A DNA stretch of 64,000 bases from Brachybacterium timonense (GTDB taxonomy: Bacteria; Actinomycetota; Actinomycetes; Actinomycetales; Dermabacteraceae): contig NZ_LT984895.1 of the NCBI RefSeq assembly GCF_900258505.1, positions 1,850,832-1,914,831 of the forward strand, given 5' to 3'. The stretch's first letter is position 1, and each line of letters starts with the position of its first letter. The notes under the pieces were generated by a model that had not been told where the DNA came from, did not search any database, and saw nothing but the letters and a program-made list of their open reading frames with translations. The translations under genes were made by a program, and so were the position numbers. Below are positions 50,196 through 58,500 of this stretch, piece by piece.

Positions 50196-50404
50196 TGAGC
50201 GCTCGCTGCGACCAGTGTCGTCAGAAGATTCGCGGCGCAGGCGTCACGACGCCGACGATGCGGCGCCTATGCACCCGGTGTGGTCGTTCCTTTGAGGGCA
50301 GAGCCGCAGGGCTGATGGCAGGTGGCGGCATTGCCGGAGCTATAGCGACCTCCGGGTGGTATCAGCGGATCACTCGGCTGACGAAGCCGACCCGCGAGGA
50401 CTGA
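50195..50404 (+). CDS. Small zinc-ribbon protein
   Basis: A 69-residue protein with two CxxC pairs (CDQC at residue ~5, CTRCG at ~26) forming a probable zinc ribbon, then a short Gly/Ala-rich hydrophobic stretch (~39-53). Its ATG overlaps the metG stop by one base (TGATG), which supports expression. Its end overlaps the tag gene's 3' end by 35 bp on the opposite strand. Function unknown. Confidence 0.55.
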   Translation: MSARCDQCRQKIRGAGVTTPTMRRLCTRCGRSFEGRAAGLMAGGGIAGAIATSGWYQRITRLTKPTRED

Positions 50405-51143
50405 CCCCGCCGGGTTCCGGCCCCGTCGCGAGCGGCGCGCCGTCGGCGCCCCAGATGCCTGAACTGCCGCGCCGATGTGACCCGACAAGATGCGTATCGA
50501 CGATGCCGATCGCTTCCATCAGGGCGAACATTGTCGTGGGGCCGACGAATCGGAAACCGCGCTGCTTCAGCTCGGCGGCCAGAGCGCGGGACCCGGAACT
50601 CGTGGTGGGAACCTCAGCTGCGGTGCGTGGGATCGGGGTGCGGTCAGGGCGGTAGGACCAGACAAGGTCTGCCAGTGTCGCTCCGGGGCCCAGGTCACCG
50701 TGGGCGCCGAGTCTGTTCTCCGTGCGAAGGGCGACGGTGGCGCGGGCATTCGCCATCGTGGCCTCGATCTTGCCACGATGGCGAATGATGCGCTCATCGG
50801 TGAGCAGGCGGTCGACGTCGTCGGGCCCGAAGCGGGCGACGACATCAGGGTCGAAGTTCGCGAAGGCACATCGGAAGCCCTCACGTCGACGCAGGATGGT
50901 GGCCCAACTGAGGCCTGATTGGAAGCCCTCGAGGCACAGCCGCTCGAAGACACCCTGTTCTGTGCGCACCGGCATGCCCCACTCGGTGTCGTAATAGGTG
51001 CGCAGGTCATCGTGGGTACTGGCCCAGCGTGGCCGGGCCAAGCCGTCGGCGCCGATCACCAGGTCCGGTGTGGACCCTGCAGCGGGCGCGGAGTCCTCGA
51101 GAGGCCGCGGCATCGTGAGCGCGGCATCGCCGACAGTCTTCAT
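50370..51143 (-). CDS. tag: DNA-3-methyladenine glycosylase I-like protein, zinc ligands altered
   Basis: Base-excision repair glycosylase of the Tag family, 257 residues. The fold is clear from YYDTEWGMPVRTEQGVFERLCLEGFQSGLSWATILRRREGFRCAF, the His/Glu-bearing core, and RGFRFVGPTTMFALMEAIGIVDTHLV. Unusually, the conserved RCxWA at the N-terminus reads RPRWAS, and the C-terminal HLVxC reads HLVGSH, so both cysteines of the structural zinc site are missing. It has extra N-terminal (~35) and C-terminal (~25) residues. Enzyme activity is likely but untested. Confidence 0.88.
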   Translation of the reverse strand: MKTVGDAALTMPRPLEDSAPAAGSTPDLVIGADGLARPRWASTHDDLRTYYDTEWGMPVRTEQGVFERLCLEGFQSGLSWATILRRREGFRCAFANFDPDVVARFGPDDVDRLLTDERIIRHRGKIEATMANARATVALRTENRLGAHGDLGPGATLADLVWSYRPDRTPIPRTAAEVPTTSSGSRALAAELKQRGFRFVGPTTMFALMEAIGIVDTHLVGSHRRGSSGIWGADGAPLATGPEPGGVSPRGSASSAE

Positions 51144-51165
51144 CGGGTCACGATGCAAGCGCGGC

Positions 51166-52014
51166 TTAGTCGTCGATCTGTCCGATCGGTTGGCGCTTCT
51201 CCGCCTGGAACTCATCCTCCACCCTTCCCTGGGCCCAGTAGGCGGAGATCGAGATCTGGCCGCGCTCGATGCCGCGCTCGGTGACCAGGTGAGCGCGCAA
51301 CTGCTTCGTGAGCCCGCGTTCAGCATGGCAGAACACCTGCAGGCCAGGCGAGACCGTAACAGGGAGGGCCTGCACGGCCTTGAGCAGTTCTGCGCCTGTG
51401 CCGATCACCCACTGCACCTCGATGCCGCGGGGGTGACTGAGGTCGATGCGGTCCTCGCCATGCTCGAGCTGGATGATGGCGTGGCCGCGAGCATCCTCGG
51501 GCATGGCTTCGAGGGAGGCGGCAATCGCCGGCAGGGTGGCGTGGTCGCCGATCAGCAGGTGGTCGGTCGCATCGGGGCGCGGGGCGTAGCCGCCACCCGC
51601 TCCCTTGAGGGCGATCGTCTCACCAACGCGAGCACGAGCGGCCCACGGTGCGGCGATGCCGTCTGCGTCATCATGGAGCACCACGTCGATGTCAAGGCTC
51701 TGCTCTGCATCGTGCCAGCGGCGCACCGTGTAAGTGCGCAGGGCGGGCAGGAGCTCCGGGCTGTTCTCACGCAGCGCGTCGAGATCGTACGGCGGGGTGA
51801 GGTCGCTGCCGGGGCGGGGCAGCAAGAGCTTCACGTAGGCGTCAGTGTCCTGGGAGCGGCGCAGGGTTGAGAACTGCTCGCCGCCCACCGTGACACGCAG
51901 CAGGCGGGGACTGATCTGCGTGACGGCCCGGACGGACAGCATCGCTTGGGTGCCGCCGCGACGCGGTGCGGGAGTGTCCGTTGCGGGGCGTGTGCTTGGC
52001 GTGGTCTCCGGCAT
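51166..52014 (-). CDS. Siderophore-interacting FAD/NAD(P)H reductase-like protein
   Basis: A 282-residue flavoprotein of the ViuB/SIP family, which reduces ferric siderophores in the cytosol to free iron. Seen: LLRVTVGGEQF, LRTYTVRRW (FAD-binding RxYTxR), GYAPRPDATDHLLIGDHATLPAI and AYWAQGRVEDEF at the C-terminus. Two ATGs 9 nt apart: TAATAT (52022-52027) ends 7 nt before ATG 52014 and overlaps ATG 52023, so I chose 52014. The palindrome at 52024 covers this promoter, suggesting control, perhaps by iron. Confidence 0.9.
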   Translation of the reverse strand: MPETTPSTRPATDTPAPRRGGTQAMLSVRAVTQISPRLLRVTVGGEQFSTLRRSQDTDAYVKLLLPRPGSDLTPPYDLDALRENSPELLPALRTYTVRRWHDAEQSLDIDVVLHDDADGIAAPWAARARVGETIALKGAGGGYAPRPDATDHLLIGDHATLPAIAASLEAMPEDARGHAIIQLEHGEDRIDLSHPRGIEVQWVIGTGAELLKAVQALPVTVSPGLQVFCHAERGLTKQLRAHLVTERGIERGQISISAYWAQGRVEDEFQAEKRQPIGQIDD

Positions 52015-52021
52015 GTCGGAC

Positions 52022-52027
52022 ATATTA
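52022..52027 (-). promoter_or_regulatory. -10 element TAATAT of a leaderless promoter
   Basis: On the minus strand TAATAT ends 7 nt before ATG 52014. It is the best -10 match in the window and sits in the edge of the palindromic operator. Confidence 0.55.
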
Positions 52028-52049
52028 CGTCATGCGCAGCATGCGTAAT
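52024..52049. promoter_or_regulatory. Nested palindrome, candidate operator of SIP gene
   Basis: ATTACG (52024-52029) mirrors CGTAAT (52044-52049). Inside, CATGC (52031-52035) mirrors GCATG (52039-52043) around 3 bp. The outer pair is offset by one base relative to the inner one. It overlaps the -10 and the -35 spacer, the right place for a repressor. Confidence 0.6.
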
Positions 52050-52190
52050 TCTCGATTCCCGGGGGCGTCGTCCGTGAGTCACGTGGGGTGTCATCGACGG
52101 ATGTGCGCTGGCTAAACGCGGTGCTGCTGTCGTGCAAGGCAGCGTGAAGGGGTGTCCAGACCAACCCGGCCGGCGCCACCACCAGCCCGA

Positions 52191-52196
52191 TACGCT
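52191..52196 (+). promoter_or_regulatory. -10 element TACGCT of a leaderless promoter
   Basis: TACGCT ends exactly 6 nt before ATG 52203; no ribosome site is present. Confidence 0.5.
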
Positions 52197-52202
52197 GGGC
52201 GC

Positions 52203-53690
52203 ATGAGTGCAGTCGTCGGCAGGGAACAGGACGTCGTCGTTGTGGGGTCCGGCCCTAACGGACTGGCCGCCGCCGTCACGCTCGCACGGGCCGGCCTGCA
52301 GGTGCTCGTCCTCGAAGCAGAACAGACAGTCGGCGGCGGTGCCCGCACACTCGATCTGGGCATGGCCGCGGGAATCCGCCACGACATCTGCTCCGCCGTG
52401 CATCCGATGGCGCTCGCAAGCCCGTTCTTCACCGCCTTCGACCTGGAAGCACGCGGCGTGGAGCTGCTCACCCCGGAGGCGTCATACGCCCAGCCCCTCG
52501 ATGCTGAACCAGCCGCGATCGCCTGGCGCGATGTCGAACGCACGGCCGACGGTCTCGGTGCGGACGCTCCCGTGTGGCGCAGAGTCTTCAGCATGCTCAG
52601 CGCACAGCATGAGGCGATCATCGACGTGGCGCTCTCGGACAAGCGCTCCGTGCCGTCGGCGCTTCTCTCCCCCGCTGCTCTGCCTGCCCTCGCTGCTTTC
52701 GGTGCAATGAGCGGTCTGCAGGGCACTCCCGCGTGGGGCGTGCCGCTGCGTACAGAGCGAGCCCGGGCGCTGCTGACCGGTGTGGCCGCCCACGCGATCG
52801 GGGCGCTGCCCTCCCTCGCTCCGAGCGCCACCGGGATGCTGCTGGCGGCCCTTGCTCATGCGGGCGGCTGGCCGATCCCCCGCGGCGGCTCCCAGGCGAT
52901 CACCGATGCTCTTGCCGCTGACCTGCGCGCCCACGGAGGACGCATCATCACCGGGTATCGCGTCCGCTCTGCCGCCGACGTGCCACCCGCCCGAGCGGTG
53001 CTCGCTGATCTGCCCGCCGATACGGCCGCTGAGCTGCTCGCCGAGCGGATTCCATCTCCGCTGCATCGTTCCTTGCGTAGCCTCGGTCATGGTCACGCCG
53101 CCGCGAAGGCTGATTTCGTGGTGAATGCCCCGATTCCCTGGCGGGATGCGGAGGTGCGTCGCGCCGGCACTGCGCATCTGGGCGGCACCCGCAGACAGAT
53201 GGCCGACGCCGAGGCCCAGGTGATGGCTGGACGGATACCTGAAGCCCCGGTGGTGCTGGTGAGCGACCCCGCCGGTGTCGACCCGTCACGGGAAGTGGAC
53301 GGGCTGCGACCGGTGTGGGCGTACGCGCATGTTCCCTTCAATGATCCGACGGATCCGACCGACCTGATCACCGCGCAGATCGAACGCTTCGCCCCCGGTT
53401 TCCGTGACACGATCGTGGCTGCCCGCGGGATTCCGGCGGCCCGCATGCATGAGCACAACGCATCCTTGGTGGGCGGCGATATCGCTCTCGGTGCCCTGAG
53501 CGCTTGGCGCATGATGGCACGTCCCACCGCCGCTTGGGACCCGTTCCGGCTGGGCGCGTCCGGCTGGTATCTATGCTCCTCCGCGACGCCGCCCGCGCCC
53601 GGGGTGCATGGCATGAGCGGCTGGCATGCCGCGCGCCGCGTACTGCAGCAGGTCTTCGGCGTCCGCCACCTGCCGTCGCTCGCAGGCTGA
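52203..53690 (+). CDS. FAD-dependent oxidoreductase of phytoene-desaturase type
   Basis: A 495-residue flavoenzyme with the dinucleotide fold VVVVGSGPNGLAAAVTLARAG near residue 11 and ARTLDLGMAAGIRHDICSAVHPM. The C-terminal GVHGMSGWHAARRVL is the second FAD-contact motif of CrtI/phytoene-dehydrogenase-like proteins. No other carotenoid genes are near, so it is probably one of the many uncharacterised relatives rather than a true desaturase. TACGCT (52191-52196) ends 6 nt before ATG 52203: leaderless. Confidence 0.85.
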   Translation: MSAVVGREQDVVVVGSGPNGLAAAVTLARAGLQVLVLEAEQTVGGGARTLDLGMAAGIRHDICSAVHPMALASPFFTAFDLEARGVELLTPEASYAQPLDAEPAAIAWRDVERTADGLGADAPVWRRVFSMLSAQHEAIIDVALSDKRSVPSALLSPAALPALAAFGAMSGLQGTPAWGVPLRTERARALLTGVAAHAIGALPSLAPSATGMLLAALAHAGGWPIPRGGSQAITDALAADLRAHGGRIITGYRVRSAADVPPARAVLADLPADTAAELLAERIPSPLHRSLRSLGHGHAAAKADFVVNAPIPWRDAEVRRAGTAHLGGTRRQMADAEAQVMAGRIPEAPVVLVSDPAGVDPSREVDGLRPVWAYAHVPFNDPTDPTDLITAQIERFAPGFRDTIVAARGIPAARMHEHNASLVGGDIALGALSAWRMMARPTAAWDPFRLGASGWYLCSSATPPAPGVHGMSGWHAARRVLQQVFGVRHLPSLAG

Positions 53691-53713
53691 TCGGCGCACA
53701 GAGACTGGCAGGG

Positions 53714-54706
53714 TCACTCCGTGACGGTGATCGAATCCTTCATGGTCTGAATATCGGCCATCCGATCGTCCCGATCGGTGGGTGCGCCGCCGATGTAGAC
53801 CGACGGGCCGTTCGGGGTATCCAGCACGATCACGATGAAGTGCAGATGCGTCGTAGGCGCAAGACCAGCGGATTCGACGATCTCCACGTCGGCGGTGAGC
53901 ATCGCGCCGTCGTAACCGTCGATAGAGACAGTCTCCTCACTGAGGTTCCCCACCTTCGGGGCATCGCCGTACAGCTCGACACCATCAGTGGTGGAGACGT
54001 TGCACTCGAAGACGTTGCGGGCGGCGGCCTGCGCGCCGGGGTTGCCGCCTTCCTCCTCGGTGTACATGACGCGGCCGACGCTTGTGGTGGCGTACCAGCC
54101 GGCGCCGATCGGGGTCCACGCCATCGCGGAGTCGTTCATCAACGGCTGGGAGGCGGTGCCGTTGCCAAGCCGATCCCACCCCTCTGGCAAGGGCACGGAG
54201 ATTCCGCCGCCGCGCAGCTCACCCTCGGCCTGCTCCTGATCGGTGCTGACCTCGTACACCTGGCAGTCGGTGGAGGGGGCCACCGTCATGGTCGGGCCAG
54301 CACCGTCGGCGGGGTCCTCGGTCGGGTCCTCCGTGGGGATGTACTCGCCACCGCCGTCGTCGCTTGCGCCGTCCTGCGTGACGGGGTCATCGGTGGCTGT
54401 GGCAGGCTCGGGTGTCGGGCGGAACACGGTCATGGACAGCACGAGTGCCACCACCAGGGCGCCGACCAGAAGCACTGCGGCCCCGCCGATGCCGAGGCCG
54501 ATCCACAGGCCGCGGCGGGATGTCGAGCCGGGCTCCGGCGGCCCCCCCGGGCCCTGAGCTCCAGGGGTGCCGCTCGTGGAGCCGCCGCTCGTGGAGTGGT
54601 CGGCGTGGTCCCCGACGCCGCCAGCGCCACCGGCGCCCGCGCCGTTTCCCTTTCCGGAGAAGTCCGGTAGTGAGACGGGTCCGGGCTCCTGGTCGTTGCC
54701 TGCCAT
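53714..54706 (-). CDS. Hypothetical single-pass membrane protein
   Basis: A 330-residue protein: a disordered Gly/Ser/Pro-rich cytoplasmic N-terminus (~1-63), one transmembrane helix (WIGLGIGGAAVLLVGALVV, near 70-92), an acidic Pro/Thr-rich linker, and a ~180-residue extracellular domain with two cysteines. No family name recognised; the layout is common for actinobacterial cell-envelope proteins. GAGGGGAG precedes ATG 54706. Divergent from the gene at 54844. Confidence 0.75.
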   Translation of the reverse strand: MAGNDQEPGPVSLPDFSGKGNGAGAGGAGGVGDHADHSTSGGSTSGTPGAQGPGGPPEPGSTSRRGLWIGLGIGGAAVLLVGALVVALVLSMTVFRPTPEPATATDDPVTQDGASDDGGGEYIPTEDPTEDPADGAGPTMTVAPSTDCQVYEVSTDQEQAEGELRGGGISVPLPEGWDRLGNGTASQPLMNDSAMAWTPIGAGWYATTSVGRVMYTEEEGGNPGAQAAARNVFECNVSTTDGVELYGDAPKVGNLSEETVSIDGYDGAMLTADVEIVESAGLAPTTHLHFIVIVLDTPNGPSVYIGGAPTDRDDRMADIQTMKDSITVTE

Positions 54707-54831
54707 GTCGCTCCCCTCGTGTGTGCTCCCCTGGCGCGGGACCAGGGTACGACGTCGGTGCACCCGTATCGATCGAGCCCGGCGAGGAGGCTCCATTTTG
54801 TATCCGCGCGCCGCCTCAGCTTCGCGTTTCC

Positions 54832-54837
54832 TACGAT
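54832..54837 (+). promoter_or_regulatory. -10 element TACGAT of a leaderless promoter
   Basis: TACGAT ends exactly 6 nt before ATG 54844, with no ribosome site. Confidence 0.5.
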
Positions 54838-54843
54838 GACCAC

Positions 54844-55323
54844 ATGACTCTGCCTGGGATGAGTGTCCTTCCGATCATGTTCCTCGTCGTGCCCGTCATC
54901 ATGGGGATGGCTGCGCTATGGCTGATACTGCATCCGCTCGTTCAACGATTTCGGGGCAATGCGCTCATCCGTTCTGGCCGCTCTGTGCAGGGACGGGTGA
55001 TCGCCTCAGAGCTGCATGTGCGCGCGACGCGCGAGACAACGCGTCAGTGGCGCGTCGAGACGATCGAGTTCGAGCCCGGGATGGGTGCTCCCGTGCGCGG
55101 CAACCCCGCCATCAGCGATACGACGGAGATCGACCGCAGCGGGATGGAGGTCACGGTGTTCTTCGATCCCGCCCGTCCCGAGCGTTTCGTGGCACCGCGT
55201 AATCAACAGAGCATGAGCAATAGGCCCGGCCTGGTCACGATTATGGTGGCCATCCTGGTGATCGCATTCTCGGTGTTCTTTGTGGTCCAGTCGCAGGCTC
55301 TTATAGCGCAGTCGCCGCTCTGA
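54844..55323 (+). CDS. DUF3592-like two-helix membrane protein
   Basis: A 159-residue protein with hydrophobic helices at ~9-30 and ~132-152 enclosing a soluble beta-rich segment (GRSVQGRVIASELH...VEVTVFFDPARPERFV). This hairpin arrangement, with a VxVxYDPxxP-like motif before the second helix, resembles DUF3592. Function unknown. Confidence 0.65.
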   Translation: MTLPGMSVLPIMFLVVPVIMGMAALWLILHPLVQRFRGNALIRSGRSVQGRVIASELHVRATRETTRQWRVETIEFEPGMGAPVRGNPAISDTTEIDRSGMEVTVFFDPARPERFVAPRNQQSMSNRPGLVTIMVAILVIAFSVFFVVQSQALIAQSPL

Positions 55324-55489
55324 CCGGGGCGTGTACGGACTGTTGCACGTGCTGTCCGTCGGGTGAATCCGGCTCACTAATTCGTGTATTGGGGTCCGGC
55401 CTTCTGAACCCATACATGCGTCGACACGTTCACGGGAGCGGGCCCACGGAAGCCCACGTTTCGGCGCAGCCTCTGCAGTGACAATGCGT

Positions 55490-55531
55490 GAGCGGCGGGG
55501 GTTCGGGATTCCTCCCGTTCCCCCGCCGCTC
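55490..55531. terminator. Strong hairpin terminator between DUF3592 gene and adhesin gene
   Basis: GAGCGGCGGGGG (55490-55501) pairs perfectly with CCCCCGCCGCTC (55520-55531), and the loop has a further internal TCGGGA/TCCCG pairing. It lies 56 bp past the adhesin stop and 167 bp past the other gene's stop, so it probably serves mainly the adhesin. The rest of the 263-bp gap (55324-55586) shows nothing else. Confidence 0.8.
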
Positions 55532-55586
55532 ATCTGCGATGCGCGACGCGTTCAGCGTGTTGCGTGCGGCTGATCTTCCGTAGTGA

Positions 55587-58500
55587 TCAGCGCTCCTTTC
55601 GGGTCTTCCTGCGCAGGATGAACGCGCCCAGACCACCGAGCATCAGCAGTACAGCGATGCCTGCGGTACCTACGATCTCGGCACCCGTCCGCGACAGCGG
55701 AGGAGTCGATCCGGAACGGTCACCCGGTTTGCCAGGCTGCCGCGGCGTGTCACCCGGGATACCCGGATCCTCAGGCTCACCCGGCTTGCCCGGCTTGCCA
55801 GGCTCCTCAGGCTCACCCGGCTTGCCAGGCTCCTCAGGCTTGCCCGGCTCCTCGGGGTTGTCCGGTTCCTCGGGGGTACCCGGCTCCTCAGGGTTGCCAG
55901 GCTCCTCAGGCTCACCCGGCTCCTCCGGCGTACCAGGATTCTCCGGATCGTCGGGGGTACCCGGCTCCTCGGGGTTACCAGGCTCCTCAGGGTTACCAGG
56001 CTCCTCAGGCTCACCCGGCTCCTCCGGCGTACCAGGATGCTCCGGATCGTCGGGGGTACCCGGCTCCTCGGGGTTACCAGGCTCCTCAGGCTCACCCGGC
56101 TCCTCGGGATTGCCCGGTTCCTCCGGCGTACCAGGATTCTCCGGATCCTCGGGGTTACCCGGCTCCTCAGGGTTGCCAGGCTCCTCAGGCTCACCCGGCT
56201 CCTCGGGATTGCCCGGTTCCTCCGGCGTACCAGGATTCTCCGGATCCTCGGGGTTACCCGGCTCCTCCGGAGTCGGGTTCTCACAGGTGCACTTGGCACC
56301 GACGCGGATCTTGCGGGGCTGCGGATCCTTCAGAACCTTCTCTGACGTCTCCGGATCACCAACCGGCTGACCGTCCTTGAGCTTCCACGTCTTGGTGACC
56401 TCCTTCTCACCGAAGGCACCAGCCTGATCCTCAACAACCTTGCCAACCTCGAGGTTCGGATCAAACTCGACAATCGTGTCGAACGGAGTCTTCTCCGTGT
56501 GCTTATCCGTCAACTCGGTCTCGTGGTGCGTCGCAGGACCAACCTCGATGATCTGCTTAACCGGCTCACGCACAGTCGACGTGGTCGGCTCACCCTTGGT
56601 GACGTTGCCCTTGTCATCGACCTCGACACCAACCGTGTGCTTCACCTCGCCCGGCTTGCCCTCCTGGACAACCTTGGTCTCACCAGGCTTCAGCTCAGGA
56701 TTGACACGAACCTCAACCTCGAACGGGGTGCTCTCGGTCCACTCGATCGTCGTCGACGCAGGCGTGCCCTTCGTGCCGACCTTGACGATCTTCTTCACCG
56801 GCTCGGTCACACGCTCAGTCTCGGTCTTGGTGTCCACAACCTTCGAATTCTCGATGATCTGGGTCGTGGTCACCTTGTCCTTACCCAGCTTGCCCTCCTG
56901 AACAGTCACCTGCTTACCGGCCTCGAGATTCTCATCGAAGACAATCTCAGTCTCGAACGGCACGTCCTTGACGTACTCAGTCGTGTGAGTGCCCTCAGTC
57001 TTGGTGCCGACGCGGATGATCTGCTTGGTCGGCTCCTTGGTGCGCTCACTGGTCACGGTCGGCTCGCCATCCGGCTTGCCGTCCTTGATCTTCTGAGTCG
57101 AGGTCACAACCTCGATACCGGTCTCACCCTGCTGGTCGACGACCTGCTCACCTTCCTTGAGGGTGTCGTCGAAGACGACTTCCGTCTCGAACGGGACCGG
57201 CTTGTCCACCTTGGTCACCACAGTGGTGTCCTCAGCAGCCGGGCCGTACTCGATGATCTCCTTGACCGGATCCTTCGTCTGCTTCTCGTCAGGCTTCACA
57301 GAGGCCTGATCGCCCTTCGCAGTGAAGTCAGCAGTGAAAGTCTTCTCGCCAGGCACGCCCTTCTGGACGACCTTGATCTCACCCGGCTTCAGCTCCGGGT
57401 TTGGACGAGTCTCCACCTCGAACGGAACCTGAGCAGTCCAGGTGACCTTCTCGGAGGCCTCCGACGGCTTCGTGCCGACCTTGATGACCTGATCAACGGG
57501 CTGCTCGGTCACCTTCTCCTCAATGGTGGCTTCACCATCTGGCTGGGAGTTCGTGACCTTCTGGGTCACAGTGATGGTCTTCTTGCCCGGCTTACCCTCG
57601 GCGACAACCTCCGAGGTGCCAGCAGGCAGGTTCGGGTCAAACTCAACCTTCACTCCGAACGGAACCTCCGACTCAACAGTCTTCGTGATCACGCCCGTTG
57701 TTTTGGTGCCCACGCGGATCTTGGCGTTCTTCGGCGCCTTCGTCTGTTCAGTGGTCACGGTCGGATCGCCCGACGGCTTACCGTCCACGATCCTCTGCGT
57801 CGAGGTCACGACCTCGGTACCAAGTTCACCCTGCTGATCAACAACCTGCGTGCCTTCTTCGAGGGTGTCATCGAAGACGATCTCCGTCTCGAACGGGACC
57901 GGCTTCTCCACCGTGGTCACCACAGAGGTGTCCTCAGCAGCCGGGCCGTACTCGATGATCTCGTTGACCGGATCCTTGGTCTGCTTCTCCTCAGGGGTCA
58001 CCGTTGCCTGGTCACCCTTGGCAGTGAAGTCCGCAGTGAAGGTCTTCTCGCCAGGCACGCCCTTCTGGACGACCTTGATCTCACCCGGCTTCAGCTCCGG
58101 GTTCGGACGAGTCTCAACATCGAACGGAACCTGGGCAGTCCAGGCGACCTTCTCGGATGCCTCCGACGGCTTGGTGCCGACGGTAATGACCTCGTCGACG
58201 GGCTGCTTGGTGATCTCTTCGGTGATCGTCGGATCACCCGGCTTGGAGTTGACGATGTCGCGCTTGATCGTCACCGTCTTCTCACCCGGGACGCCCGGGG
58301 TCGTCACCTTGGACTCACCGGCAGGCATGTTCGGGTCGTACTTCACGACGACCTTGTACGGAGCCTCAGCCTTAAAGGTCTCGATGTTCTCACCGGTCGT
58401 CTTGGTACCCACGCGGATCTTCTCCGTCGTCGGTTCCTTGGTGCGCTCAGTGGTCACGGTCGGATCACCCGACGGCTTACCGTCGACGATCTGCTGGGTC

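Noticed and set aside
52203..53690. Carotenoid biosynthesis cluster
   Set aside because: Only one desaturase-like gene is present; no crtB, crtE or cyclase nearby.
55564..56370. Collagen-like GSSGxPG frame on the plus strand
   Set aside because: It is the reverse complement of the PEEPG repeat; the adhesin frame has the signal peptide, domains and sorting signal.
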